This document shows, piece after piece, positions 25,723 to 34,203 of a DNA stretch of 64,000 nucleotides. Under the pieces are notes generated by a model, which was not told where the DNA came from, did no database searches, and saw only the letters and a program-made list of their open reading frames with translations. A program made the position numbers and the translations under genes. Within the stretch, counting starts at the first letter, position 1. Each line of letters begins with the position of its first letter. The DNA is from Streptomyces sp. NBC_00483 (lineage in GTDB: Bacteria > Actinomycetota > Actinomycetes > Streptomycetales > Streptomycetaceae), in the NCBI RefSeq assembly GCF_036013745.1, contig NZ_CP107880.1, positions 6,014,001 to 6,078,000 on the forward strand, in the 5' to 3' direction.

Positions 25723-26177
25723 CGCCGCGCACAAGGCCGGTGCGGCCAATTCAAGCCCCTGCGGCGATTGAGCAGCGGGGTCCGGGGCAGAGCCCCGAGT
25801 CCGCAACCCCGCCGCGGCGAAACCCGTCCGGCGACCGCGGAGTCTCGATGCTGGAGTTCGCCGGCTTCCTCCCCTTCCTCCTCGTCATCGGCATGGCCGC
25901 AATCCAACTCGGCCTCGTCGGCTACGCCGCAAACCAGGCCGGATCCGCCGCCCGCGCAGCGGCCCGGTCCGAATCCCTCGCGCCCGGCACCGCCCAGGCG
26001 GCCGCCGACGCCGCGGCGAGCGCCTGGCTGAACCCCGAGGCGGCAGGGGGTGGCGGGGACGCCGTGACGTACACGGTCACCGTCCACGTACCACCGGTCA
26101 TCCCGCTGTTCGGCGACGGCTGGTACCTCCACCGCACCGCAACCATGCCGAACGACCGCACAGACGCAGGAGGTTGA
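25719..26177 (+). CDS. TadE-like minor pseudopilin with repeat-derived N-terminus
   Basis: A 152-residue membrane protein. Mature-type signal GDRG-VSMLEF with Glu at +5 precedes a hydrophobic helix (GFLPFLLVIGMAAIQLGLVGYA) and an Ala-rich helical region, as in TadE. The ATG overlaps the previous stop (ATGA), which supports this start. The sequence between the start and the prepilin signal is encoded by dispersed repeat copy C (residues about 11-27, IQAPAAIEQRGPGQSPE), so the leader was lengthened by a repeat. It would be processed by a prepilin peptidase and act as a minor pilus component. Confidence 0.82.
   Translation: MTPRTRPVRPIQAPAAIEQRGPGQSPESATPPRRNPSGDRGVSMLEFAGFLPFLLVIGMAAIQLGLVGYAANQAGSAARAAARSESLAPGTAQAAADAAASAWLNPEAAGGGGDAVTYTVTVHVPPVIPLFGDGWYLHRTATMPNDRTDAGG
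25750..25799 (+). repeat. Dispersed GC-rich repeat, copy C, inside tadE-like coding region
   Basis: Almost the same 50 bases as copy B (24048-24097). It is translated in frame as part of the TadE-like leader peptide without a stop. Confidence 0.85.
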
Positions 26178-26189
26178 GGTGGCGAGGAG

Positions 26190-27569
26190 ATGAGCCTACG
26201 TTCCCGGGTGGTCGCCACCCGTGACCCGGCCGGAGGCCCCGGCACCGTCACCCCCGCCGACCGCGACGAGGGCCTGGTGGCCGTCTACCGCACCAAGCTC
26301 CTGGAGGAGATCGACCTCGCGGAGATGTCGTCGCTCCAGGCCGCCGAACGCCGGCTCCGCCTGGAGCGCGTACTCGGCCACATCATCAGCCGCGAGGGCC
26401 CGGTCCTCTCCTCGACGGAGCGCACCCAGCTGATCCGCCGCGTCGTGGACGAGGCCCTCGGCCTCGGCATCCTCGAACCCCTCCTCGCGGACGCCTCGAT
26501 CACCGAAATCATGGTGAACGGCCCGGACTCGATCTTCGTGGAACGAGCGGGCCGGGTGGAGCAACTCCCGCTCCGCTTCGCCTCGTCCGAGCAGCTCATG
26601 CAGACGATCGAACGCATCGTCTCCACGGTGAACCGCCGCGTCGACGAGTCCAACCCGATGGTCGACGCCCGCCTCCCCACCGGCGAACGCGTCAACGTGA
26701 TCATCCCGCCGCTCTCGCTCACCGGCGCCACGCTCACCATCCGCCGCTTCCCGCGCGCGTACAGCATGGGCGAACTCCTGGAACTCGGCTCGCTCGACGA
26801 GCACATGCTGATGTTCCTCGCGGCCTGCGTCCGCGCCCGCTTCAACATCATCGTGAGCGGCGGCACGGGCTCCGGGAAAACGACCCTCCTGAACGCCCTC
26901 TCGGCGCTCATCCCGTCCCACGAACGCATCATCACGATCGAGGACTCGGCGGAACTCCAGCTCCAGCAGGAGCACGTGATCCGCCTGGAGTCCCGGCCCG
27001 CGAACGTGGAGGGCAAGGGCCAGATCACCATCCGCGACCTGGTCCGCAACAGCCTGCGCATGCGCCCCGACCGCATCATCGTCGGCGAGGTCCGCGGCGG
27101 CGAGACGCTCGACATGCTCCAGGCGATGTCGACCGGCCACGACGGCTCGCTCGCCACGGTCCACGCGAACACGGCGGAGGACGCCCTCACCCGGCTCCAG
27201 ACCCTCGGCTCCATGTCGGAGGTCGACGTCCCCTTCGAGGCGCTGCGCGACCAGATCAACTCGGCGGTGGACGTCCTCATCCAGCTCACGCGCGCCGCCG
27301 ACGGCTCCCGCCGTATCACCGAGATCGCGCTGCTGATCTCGCACGGCCGCGAACAGTTCCGGATCGCGTCCGCGACCCGCTTCGTCGCGCAGCCCTACGT
27401 CTCCGGGGCCACGGACGACGAGATCCGCCGGGTCCGCGGCTACTACGAGCACCTCCCGCTGCCCCGCCTCCTCGCCGACCGGCTCTACGTGGCGGGGGAG
27501 GCGGTGCCACCCGCGTTCGGCGTCGTGGAGTCGGTGGACGAACGCAACACGAGGGAGGCGACGGGATGA
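26190..27569 (+). CDS. TadA/CpaF pilus assembly ATPase
   Basis: A 459-residue hexameric type II/IV secretion ATPase that powers pilin assembly at the inner face of the membrane. The N-terminal part contains VDEALGLGILEPLLADASITEIMVNGPDSIFVE; the Walker A box GGTGSGKTTLLNAL lies near residue 225-238; then ERIITIEDSAELQL, MRPDRIIVGEVRGGETLDMLQAMSTGHDGSLATVHAN with the Asp and His boxes. The start is 12 bases after the TadE-like stop and the gene overlaps TadB by 4 bases (ATGA), so it is in the same operon. Confidence 0.95.
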   Translation: MSLRSRVVATRDPAGGPGTVTPADRDEGLVAVYRTKLLEEIDLAEMSSLQAAERRLRLERVLGHIISREGPVLSSTERTQLIRRVVDEALGLGILEPLLADASITEIMVNGPDSIFVERAGRVEQLPLRFASSEQLMQTIERIVSTVNRRVDESNPMVDARLPTGERVNVIIPPLSLTGATLTIRRFPRAYSMGELLELGSLDEHMLMFLAACVRARFNIIVSGGTGSGKTTLLNALSALIPSHERIITIEDSAELQLQQEHVIRLESRPANVEGKGQITIRDLVRNSLRMRPDRIIVGEVRGGETLDMLQAMSTGHDGSLATVHANTAEDALTRLQTLGSMSEVDVPFEALRDQINSAVDVLIQLTRAADGSRRITEIALLISHGREQFRIASATRFVAQPYVSGATDDEIRRVRGYYEHLPLPRLLADRLYVAGEAVPPAFGVVESVDERNTREATG

Positions 27570-28522
27570 CAACTGCTGTTCTACTGGCCCTGGTTGCCAC
27601 GGTCTTCGCCTGCGTCGTCGCGATCGCGGGCGTCCACGCGCTGGCCTCGGGGCGGGCCCGGAGCCAGGATCTGGTCGACCGCCTGGACGCGTACCCGGCG
27701 GGCGGTGACCCGGCCGCCGGCGGCGTGGGCGGCCGGGCCCGCCGCTTCACCACCATCGACCGCCGCCTGCGCCGCACGCGCCTGGGCCGCTCGGTGCACC
27801 TGCGCCTGTCGGCGACGGGCCTGGACGTGACGGCGGGCGAGTTCTCGGTCTACGTAGCCGTGGTCGCGGTGGGCCTGTGGCTGCTGGCGGCGTCGACACT
27901 GGCGCCGTTCTTCGGCCCGATCGCGGCACTGGTGACCATCTACAGCGCGCTCATCTTCCTCAACTGGCAACGCCAGAAGCGCATCGAGGCCTTCATCAAC
28001 CAACTCCCGGACGTGGCGCGGCTCCTGGCGAACGCGACGGCCGCGGGCCTGGCGCTGCGCACGTCGCTCGCGATGGCGGCGGACGAACTCGAAGCGCCCG
28101 CGGGCGAAGAACTCTCACGCGTGGCCGACCAGTTGGCACTCGGCCGCTCGGTGGACGATGCCCTGGACGAACTCGCAACCCGCCTCCCCTCCCGCGAACT
28201 GGTCGTCCTCGTCACCACGCTGGTCCTCTCCAACAAGGCGGGCGGCACGGTGGTCTCCTCCCTCCGCAATCTCACAAAAACGCTGGAGGACAGGAAGGAG
28301 ACCCGCCGCGAGATCCGCACGATGCTCTCCGAGGTCAACGCGACGGCCTTCACGGTCCCGCTCCTCGGCCTCGGCTCCCTCCTCCTGATCAACTCCTCGA
28401 ACGACGGGGCGTTGGCGCGCGTGACGGACTCGGGAATGGGCCGGGCCCTGATCCTCATCTCACTCGCCCTCTACGGCATCGGCTTCTTCGTGATCCGCCG
28501 CCTCGGCCGAATCGAGGTGTGA
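27566..28522 (+). CDS. TadB-like pilus platform membrane protein (GspF family)
   Basis: A 318-residue inner-membrane protein with an N-terminal helix, a pair of central helices (about 90-130) and one or two at the C-terminus, framing a cytoplasmic helical GspF domain (IEAFINQLPDVARLLANATAAGLALRTSLAMAADEL, DDALDELATRLPSRELVVLVTTLVLSNKAGG). It couples the TadA motor to pilin insertion together with TadC. It overlaps tadA and is followed after 7 bases by tadC. Confidence 0.92.
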   Translation: MTTAVLLALVATVFACVVAIAGVHALASGRARSQDLVDRLDAYPAGGDPAAGGVGGRARRFTTIDRRLRRTRLGRSVHLRLSATGLDVTAGEFSVYVAVVAVGLWLLAASTLAPFFGPIAALVTIYSALIFLNWQRQKRIEAFINQLPDVARLLANATAAGLALRTSLAMAADELEAPAGEELSRVADQLALGRSVDDALDELATRLPSRELVVLVTTLVLSNKAGGTVVSSLRNLTKTLEDRKETRREIRTMLSEVNATAFTVPLLGLGSLLLINSSNDGALARVTDSGMGRALILISLALYGIGFFVIRRLGRIEV

Positions 28523-28529
28523 GGAGACG

Positions 28530-29432
28530 ATGTCGACAACGATGATGGGCGTACTCCTCGCGGTCCTCGCGGGGGCGGCGACCCTGGGCATCTTCTTCGG
28601 TATCCGCATGTACCGCGCGGATGCCAAGGTCCCCAGCGACCTGGCCCTGGCCCTGGAGGTGGGCGCCAGTCGGGTCTCCACCACCGGCTCCGCGGTCGAC
28701 CGCATCGGCATGCGGTTCGCGCCGCTGGTGCTGCGCCTCATGGGCCCGCGCCGCGTCGACGCCAAGCGCCGGAAGATCGACATGGCGGGCAACCCGGGCG
28801 GCCTGACGATCGACCGCTACGCGGCACGCAGGGCGGTGTACGGGATGTTCGGCCTGATCATGGGCCTGGTCTTCCTCTCCGCCGACAGCCCTCTCTTCGG
28901 GCTCCTGACCCTCGCCTTCGGCGCGCTGGCGGCGGACGCGCTGATCTGGCAGGCGGTCCGCGACCGCAAGGAAGTCATCGACCGCACGCTCCCCGACTTC
29001 CTGGACGTCCTCGCGGTGGTGGTCTCGGCGGGCCTCGGCTTCCGCCAGGCGCTTGACCGGGTCTCGGAGAAGTACGAGGGCCCATGGGCCGACGAACTCC
29101 GCATCACGCTCCGCCAGATGGACATGGGCGTCCCGCGCCGCCAGGCCTTCGACGAACTCCGCCGCCGCAACGCCTCCGAACAGGTCGCCCAGTTCGTCTC
29201 GGCGCTGCAACAGGGCGAGGAACTCGGCTCCCCGATCGCGGACACCCTCATCCAACTCGCCACGGACATGCGCCGCACAGACGCCCAGAACTCCCGCCGC
29301 CGGGCGGCAAAGACGATTCCGAAGGCGACGATGGTGACGTTGGTGTTCATGCTGCCGGCGACGATGATCCTTATCGCCACGGGGATGTTCCTGGGGTCGG
29401 GCACGAACTTCGGCTCGATACTGGGCCGTTGA
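28530..29432 (+). CDS. TadC-like pilus platform membrane protein (GspF family)
   Basis: A 300-residue partner of TadB: N-terminal helix (MMGVLLAVLAGAATLGIFFG), two central helices around 105-140, and a GspF domain with LPDFLDVLAVVVSAGLGFRQAL and GVPRRQAFDELRRRNASEQVAQFVSALQQGEELGSPIADTL, ending in a helix. Together TadB and TadC form the membrane platform. The next gene, the pilin, comes after a 174-base gap of lower GC content that may contain its own promoter, as pilins are needed in excess. Confidence 0.92.
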   Translation: MSTTMMGVLLAVLAGAATLGIFFGIRMYRADAKVPSDLALALEVGASRVSTTGSAVDRIGMRFAPLVLRLMGPRRVDAKRRKIDMAGNPGGLTIDRYAARRAVYGMFGLIMGLVFLSADSPLFGLLTLAFGALAADALIWQAVRDRKEVIDRTLPDFLDVLAVVVSAGLGFRQALDRVSEKYEGPWADELRITLRQMDMGVPRRQAFDELRRRNASEQVAQFVSALQQGEELGSPIADTLIQLATDMRRTDAQNSRRRAAKTIPKATMVTLVFMLPATMILIATGMFLGSGTNFGSILGR

Positions 29433-29606
29433 GAGGCATGGGGCGGAGGGCGGCGATGGCGAACAGGGCAACGCGTCGACAACTTCCGGTCAAGCGGGTC
29501 CCCTTACTTGGCGAATACGGGTGCAGAGGGTTGCGCTTCACGTACGTTGCGTGTGTTGATTTGGTTGCCTTGGCGAAAGTGCCGGAAGTGGTGAAAGGGG
29601 GCTCCC

Positions 29607-29819
29607 GTGATCAGGGACAAGCTGCTCGGGGTGTGGGTGACGTGGACCAATGCGCTGGGGGAGCGGGCTCGGCGGGATTCAGGGGCCGGGTTTGTGGAGT
29701 ATGCGGGGCTGATGATTCTGATCGCGGGAATCTTTTTGGCGATCGACACACTGGGGCTGGACAGCAAGATCTCCCAGGCCATCGGCAACGCGGTGAACCG
29801 CGTCGTCGGAGGGGGCTGA
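29607..29819 (+). CDS. Flp-type major pilin
   Basis: A 70-residue prepilin. The type III processing pattern is visible: a short basic leader, then G, AGFVEY with Glu at +5 and Tyr at +6, then a hydrophobic helix GLMILIAGIFLAI and a short polar tail. A prepilin peptidase would cleave before the A and the product would polymerise into the Flp pilus. The GTG start has AAAGGGGG about 7 bases upstream. Codon use is less GC-biased than its neighbours. The TadG-like gene overlaps its stop. Confidence 0.85.
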   Translation: MIRDKLLGVWVTWTNALGERARRDSGAGFVEYAGLMILIAGIFLAIDTLGLDSKISQAIGNAVNRVVGGG

Positions 29820-30427
29820 GCGCCCGCCTGCCAAGCGGTGACCGTGGATCCACATTGCCGATCTATATCTGGCTGACCGCGATTCTGCTGGTCGCTGCAT
29901 TGGCCTTTTTCGCCTTTGCCCAAGCGGCTTCGGCGCGGAACGGTGCACAGTCCGCTGCCGACGCTGCCGCGTTGGCAGCAGCGCAGTCTGCCCGTGACGA
30001 GCTGATGCTGGGACTGGGTGACGCGCTCGAAGGCGGTGACAACTGGTTGGACTGGCTGGAGGGCATGGACCCAAAGGACGACGGTGCGCCGGGGGCCGCG
30101 GCGGGTCGTCTGGCGGCAGCCAACGATGCCGATGTCACCGACGGCCCGGCTTTCACCAAGGTCAACGGTGACCCGGGCTATCGGGTTGGTGTGGAGACCC
30201 GCCACACGGTGGGCGACACGATCATCCCCGGCACAGAGACCAAGCGGGCCAAGGCGCATGCCACAGCGGTGATACAGCCACGCTGCGACGTCCCTGTGGA
30301 TGCGGACTTCAAAGAGTCCCTGCAACTCACCTGCGACGGTAAGGCGTTGGACTTTGACCCGGAGGACTTCGACCTGGACGACCTGCCGGACGCGTCCGAC
30401 CTGTTCGCCGTCCGCCTTGCCGACTGA
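29816..30427 (+). CDS. TadG-like pilus protein, apparent CTG start
   Basis: A roughly 203-residue protein with an N-terminal SGDRGSTLPIYIWLTAILLVAALAFFAFAQAASARNGAQSAADAAALAAAQ, the TadG/TadE pattern of one membrane helix followed by an Ala-rich coil. The C-terminal half is acidic with a cysteine pair. In this frame no ATG or GTG lies close upstream. The best start is CTG at 29816, which overlaps the pilin stop (CTGA) and has GGAGGGGG immediately before it; relatives often use ATGA here. A longer upstream start would run antiphase through the pilin gene and is unlikely. Confidence 0.7.
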   Translation: MSARLPSGDRGSTLPIYIWLTAILLVAALAFFAFAQAASARNGAQSAADAAALAAAQSARDELMLGLGDALEGGDNWLDWLEGMDPKDDGAPGAAAGRLAAANDADVTDGPAFTKVNGDPGYRVGVETRHTVGDTIIPGTETKRAKAHATAVIQPRCDVPVDADFKESLQLTCDGKALDFDPEDFDLDDLPDASDLFAVRLAD

Positions 30428-30448
30428 CGAGAGAGGGAAGCCGCAGCG

Positions 30449-31036
30449 ATGAACCTTCGGCGAACGACGACCACCCGCCGGGCACTGGCTGCGGCGACGA
30501 TCGCGGCCGGTCTGGTCCTGTCCGTGACTGGTTGTGGAGGCGACGGCGACAAGGGTGAGGGGGACGCAGCGAAGTCCTCGGCACCGGCACAGCAGGGCGG
30601 CGACGACAAGGCGGAGTCCTCGGCGCCTTCGACGGACAAGCCGTTGGCCGAGGTGAAGAGCAACGGCATGACGCTCACGGTCACTTCGGCAACGCGTGAT
30701 CAAGGCGGGTTCCTCAACATCACCGGCACCGTCACCAACGGGACTTCCGGGATTTGGGTCGGCGCCGACTGGAAGAGCGATGAGACCGAGCTGCAGGGGA
30801 GCGTCGGGTCGATGGCCGGGGCCAGCGTCGTCGACCAGGAAGGCAAGAAGAAGTACCTGATCCTGAGGGATACCCAGGGACGGTGCCTGTGCACGAAGTT
30901 CCAGGGCGGGATCGACCAGGGCAAGACCCGCGACTGGTTCGCCCAGTTCCCGTCGCCGCCGGAGGGCACGAAGTCGGTCCAATTCCAGGTCCCCACCATG
31001 CCCCCGGCCCAACTCAACCTCACCGAGGGCGAGTAA
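30449..31036 (+). CDS. Secreted lipoprotein of the Tad locus
   Basis: A 195-residue protein with a lipoprotein signal: RRTTTTRRALAAATIAAGLVLSVTGC, lipobox Cys near residue 29. A Gly/Asp/Lys/Ser-rich linker follows, then a compact beta-rich domain (MTLTVTSATRDQGGFLNITGTVTN) reminiscent of the DUF4352-like folds of exported proteins; that match is tentative. It lies 21 bases after TadG and 2 bases before the OmpA-like gene, so it belongs to the pilus operon and may anchor or guide the pilus in the cell envelope. Confidence 0.8.
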   Translation: MNLRRTTTTRRALAAATIAAGLVLSVTGCGGDGDKGEGDAAKSSAPAQQGGDDKAESSAPSTDKPLAEVKSNGMTLTVTSATRDQGGFLNITGTVTNGTSGIWVGADWKSDETELQGSVGSMAGASVVDQEGKKKYLILRDTQGRCLCTKFQGGIDQGKTRDWFAQFPSPPEGTKSVQFQVPTMPPAQLNLTEGE

Positions 31037-31038
31037 CC

Positions 31039-31665
31039 ATGCCCCGACGTCACCGAACCGCCACCGTCCTCATCGCCGCAACGGCCCTCCTGCTCACCAC
31101 CGGCACCGTGGTGGCCCACGCCGACGACGAGCCCACCGGGGCCCCGCCCGGCAGCACCAGCAGCTCTCCGCCTCCCTCGGTGGACGCCAACAACCCCGGG
31201 CTCAAGCTCGCCGACGGGGCCACCCTCGCCCCCGCCAAGGTCCTGGACATCAAGTCCGTCGTGGAGGACCTCTCCGGCGAGGAGCGCCGTACGGACACCA
31301 ATGAGGACGTGACGTTCGCCCTCCAGGCCGAGGTCCTCTTCCCCAAGGACAGCTCCAAGCTGAACCCCGACGGGAACTCCCGGATCCAGGCGATCGCCGA
31401 CGAGATCAAGAACCAGAAGGCAAGCTCCGTACGCGTCTTCGGGTTCACCGACAACCTCGGCTCGTACGCCCACGGCCTCAAGCTCTCCAAGAACCGCGCG
31501 GAAGCCGTCCACGACGCTCTGACCGCGGCGCTCGGCGCGCAGGGCTCGGACATCACGTTCCAGGTCAGGGGTTACAGCGAGGACTACCCGATCGCGGACA
31601 ACGACTCGGAGCAGGGCCGGAAGAAGAACCGCAGGGTCGAGGTCTCCCTCCCGAAGTCGAGCTGA
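31039..31665 (+). CDS. Exported OmpA-family peptidoglycan-binding protein
   Basis: A 208-residue protein with a Sec signal (TVLIAATALLLTTGTVVAHA), a Pro/Ser linker and a C-terminal OmpA domain from about residue 95: FALQAEVLFPKDSSKLNP, VRVFGFTDNLGSYAHGLKLSKNRAEAVHDAL and a final GRKKNRRVEVSL, which is the peptidoglycan-binding core. It ends the Tad operon, 2 bases after the lipoprotein. In a cell without an outer membrane it may link the pilus to the cell wall. Confidence 0.92.
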   Translation: MPRRHRTATVLIAATALLLTTGTVVAHADDEPTGAPPGSTSSSPPPSVDANNPGLKLADGATLAPAKVLDIKSVVEDLSGEERRTDTNEDVTFALQAEVLFPKDSSKLNPDGNSRIQAIADEIKNQKASSVRVFGFTDNLGSYAHGLKLSKNRAEAVHDALTAALGAQGSDITFQVRGYSEDYPIADNDSEQGRKKNRRVEVSLPKSS

Positions 31666-31680
31666 CGCGGACAGGCCCAC

Positions 31681-31756
31681 GGGAGTACGGGAGTACGGGA
31701 GTACGGAAGTACGGAAGTACGGGGAACACGCGAACACGCGAACACGCGAACACGGG
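31681..31756 (+). repeat. Two adjacent 8-base tandem repeat arrays
   Basis: GGGAGTAC occurs three times followed by GGAAGTAC twice (31681-31720). After GGGG comes AACACGCG three times and AACACGGG once (31725-31756). Both have period 8 and lie in the gap between the OmpA-like and P450 genes. No hairpin or promoter is obvious. Confidence 0.85.
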
Positions 31757-31830
31757 ACTGTGACGGAGAACTACGAAGCGGCCGTAGTTTGCGGTCACAG
31801 CCCCACGCACCGGTGGCAGGGACCGCCGGA

Positions 31831-33141
31831 TCAGTCCACGTACACCGGCAGCCGCTCCACCCCGTACACGATCGACAGCTTCCGGAACTCCAGCTCCGAC
31901 GGCTCCACCGCGAGCCGCAACTCCGGGAAGCGCCGCACCAGTTGGGGGAAGGCCGCGCGCAGTTCCATCTTGCCGAGTTCCGCGCCGATGCAGCGGTGGA
32001 TGCCGTAGCCGAACGCCAGGTGCGAGGAGGAGGGCGGGCGCGCGGGGAGGAAGGCGTCCATGTCGTCGTCGGCCCCGCCGAGCCGGGGATCGCGGTCCGC
32101 CGCGCTCAGCGAGACGATGACTATGTCGCCGGCGGCGAGCGGCACCCCGCCGATCTCGGTGTCCTCGCGCGCGAAGCGCGGGAAGGCGGTCTGGACGACC
32201 GTGAGGTGGCGCAGGAGCTCGTCGACGAAGGGGGCCGCGACCGTCGCCGGGTCCTCCGCGTCGCGCAGCGCCGTGAAGTGCTCGCGGTCCTTGAGCATGA
32301 TCATGGTGCCGAGGGCGATCATGCTCGCCGTCGTCTCCAGGCCACCGGTCAGGACGCCGTCCGCGAGGCCCGTGAGCTCCTCGTCGGTGATGTTGTCGCC
32401 GTGCTCGCGCACCAGCATGCCGAGCAGGCCCTCGCCCGGGTTGCGGCGCTGCTCCGCGACGACGCCGCGGAGGTAGTCGAGCGACTGGGAGACCGCGCCG
32501 AAGGAGGCTCCCGCGCCGCCCAGCACGTCGAAGCGGGCGACCGAGAACTGCTGGAACGCGTCGCGCTCCTCGTACGGGACGCCGAGCAGCTCGCAGATGA
32601 CGAGCGCGGGGACCGGCATCGCGAAATGCTCGACGAAGTCGGCCGTGCCGTCGGGCGACTCCCGGGCCGCCTTCTCCAGATGCGCCAGCTGCTCCTCGAT
32701 GATCGAGTGGATGCGCGGCGTGAGCCGTGAGAGGCGGCGCATCGTGAACTCGGGCGTCAACAGGCGGCGCAGCCGCGTGTGGTCCGGCGGGTCACAGAAG
32801 CCGAGGCCGCCGGGGTGCTGCTCGGCCTCGGCACCGCCCACCCCCACCAGGTTGCGGAAGTCGTTGCTGAACGCCTTCGCGTTGCCGAGGACCTCCTTCG
32901 CCTCGTCGTAGCCGGACACCAGCCACACCGTCATGCCGGGAATCGGCAGTTTGCTGACGGGTTCGCGGTCGCGCAGCGCACCGATCTCAGGGACCGGGTC
33001 GACGCCCTCGCGGCGCAGCGGCAGCAGCGCGGCGTCGGGGAGTTTCGACAGCACGGACAGGTCGAGGCTTCCCCCCTTTCTGCGCAGCCGGGAGAAGTAG
33101 AGGCGGGTCAGCCAGGTCGCTATCGCGGAACGTACGGACAT
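31831..33141 (-). CDS. Cytochrome P450
   Basis: A 436-residue soluble bacterial P450. The I-helix shows GGLETTAS, the K-helix EXXR motif is ELLR, and the heme loop is FGYGIHRCIGAELGKMELR with the cysteine ligand. The N-terminus has no membrane anchor. No ferredoxin, reductase or biosynthetic genes are next to it, so its redox partner must be elsewhere, and the substrate cannot be inferred. The ATG at 33141 gives the usual length; the frame is open further upstream. Confidence 0.95.
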   Translation of the reverse strand: MSVRSAIATWLTRLYFSRLRRKGGSLDLSVLSKLPDAALLPLRREGVDPVPEIGALRDREPVSKLPIPGMTVWLVSGYDEAKEVLGNAKAFSNDFRNLVGVGGAEAEQHPGGLGFCDPPDHTRLRRLLTPEFTMRRLSRLTPRIHSIIEEQLAHLEKAARESPDGTADFVEHFAMPVPALVICELLGVPYEERDAFQQFSVARFDVLGGAGASFGAVSQSLDYLRGVVAEQRRNPGEGLLGMLVREHGDNITDEELTGLADGVLTGGLETTASMIALGTMIMLKDREHFTALRDAEDPATVAAPFVDELLRHLTVVQTAFPRFAREDTEIGGVPLAAGDIVIVSLSAADRDPRLGGADDDMDAFLPARPPSSSHLAFGYGIHRCIGAELGKMELRAAFPQLVRRFPELRLAVEPSELEFRKLSIVYGVERLPVYVD

Positions 33142-33347
33142 GTGCTCGCATTTCTGCGGTGAGGCGGTAGGACGGACGGGCCTGATGGAGGTGTGGGGCT
33201 GGAGAATGCCGGTGGGGAACGCCAAGGGTACGTGCGATCCCCCTGTTCTACGGAAGAGGGCCAACCCCCACCCCCACCCGGGGGCTACCCCCAGTACCGG
33301 CGAAATCGAGATGAATCCGACCGGGTGTGACTGCGATCATGCGCAGC

Positions 33348-34139
33348 ATGACCACTTCCGACAACCTTCGTCCCACTCATGCGGACCGCCCCTACGAAGA
33401 GCTCGTCGCCGAGGCCGTCGCCGCTCCCACCGAGGGCTGGGACTTTTCCTGGTTCGACGGACGGGCCACCGAGGAGCGGCCCTCCTGGGGGTATGCCCGC
33501 CTCATGGGGGAGCGGCTCGCCGGTGCGGAATCCGCCCTCGATCTGCACACCGGTGGGGGTGAGGTGCTGAACCTGGCCCCGAAGCTGCCGTCCCTGATGG
33601 CGGCGACCGAGGGCTGGCCCCCGAACGTCGAGAAGGCCACCCGCCTCCTGGGCCCCCGGGGCGTGGTCGTCGTCGCCTCGCCCGACGACGCCCCGCTGCC
33701 CTTCGCCGACGCGGCCTTCGAGCTGGTCACCGCCCGCCATCCGGTGAAGGCCCACTTCACGGAGATCGCCCGCGTGCTGCGCCCCGGCGGCACGTACTTC
33801 GCCCAACACGTGGGCCCCAGCAGCGTGTTCGAGCTGGTCGAGTACTTCCTTGGGCCGCAGCCGGCCGAGGTGCGCGAGGGGCGTGACCCGTACGCGGAGC
33901 AGCGCGAGGCGGAGGCGGCCGGACTGGACATCGTCGACCTGCGCGCCGAGCGGTTGCGCATCGAGTTTCATGACATCGGGGCCGTTGTCCACTTTCTGCG
34001 CAAGGTCGTATGGATGGTCCCTGGCTTCACAGTTGACGCCTACGATTCCCAACTCCGGGCGCTGCACGAGCAGATCAAGCGGGAAGGGTCGTTCGTGGCC
34101 CACAGCAGCCGCCATCTCATCGAGGCACGCAAGCCGTAA
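33348..34139 (+). CDS. Class I SAM-dependent methyltransferase
   Basis: About 263 residues. The Rossmann-like SAM site appears as ALDLHTGGGEVL (a variant of the usual VLDxGCGxG), followed by PDDAPLPFADAAFELVTARH and an IARVLRPGGTYFAQHVG strand-helix, the typical methyltransferase order. The C-terminal part ends with HFLRKVVWMVPGF. Starts at 33327 (GTG) and 33339 (ATG) are also in frame, and none has a clear ribosome site, so leaderless translation is possible. Substrate unknown. Confidence 0.85.
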   Translation: MTTSDNLRPTHADRPYEELVAEAVAAPTEGWDFSWFDGRATEERPSWGYARLMGERLAGAESALDLHTGGGEVLNLAPKLPSLMAATEGWPPNVEKATRLLGPRGVVVVASPDDAPLPFADAAFELVTARHPVKAHFTEIARVLRPGGTYFAQHVGPSSVFELVEYFLGPQPAEVREGRDPYAEQREAEAAGLDIVDLRAERLRIEFHDIGAVVHFLRKVVWMVPGFTVDAYDSQLRALHEQIKREGSFVAHSSRHLIEARKP

Positions 34140-34203
34140 CTGGCGCCTCTGGCCACCTCCGTAACTCTGGCCTCTACAGCCGTCTCGCGTAAGGTCCCGC
34201 CCC

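Noticed and set aside
29084..29815. Extension of the TadG-like frame upstream through tadC and flp
   Set aside because: That part lies antiphase across TadC and the pilin and has no pilin-like features. A CTG start at 29816 fits better.
31831..34139. P450 and methyltransferase as a small biosynthetic gene cluster
   Set aside because: They are divergent, have no core synthase, ferredoxin or transporter next to them, and flank ordinary genes.
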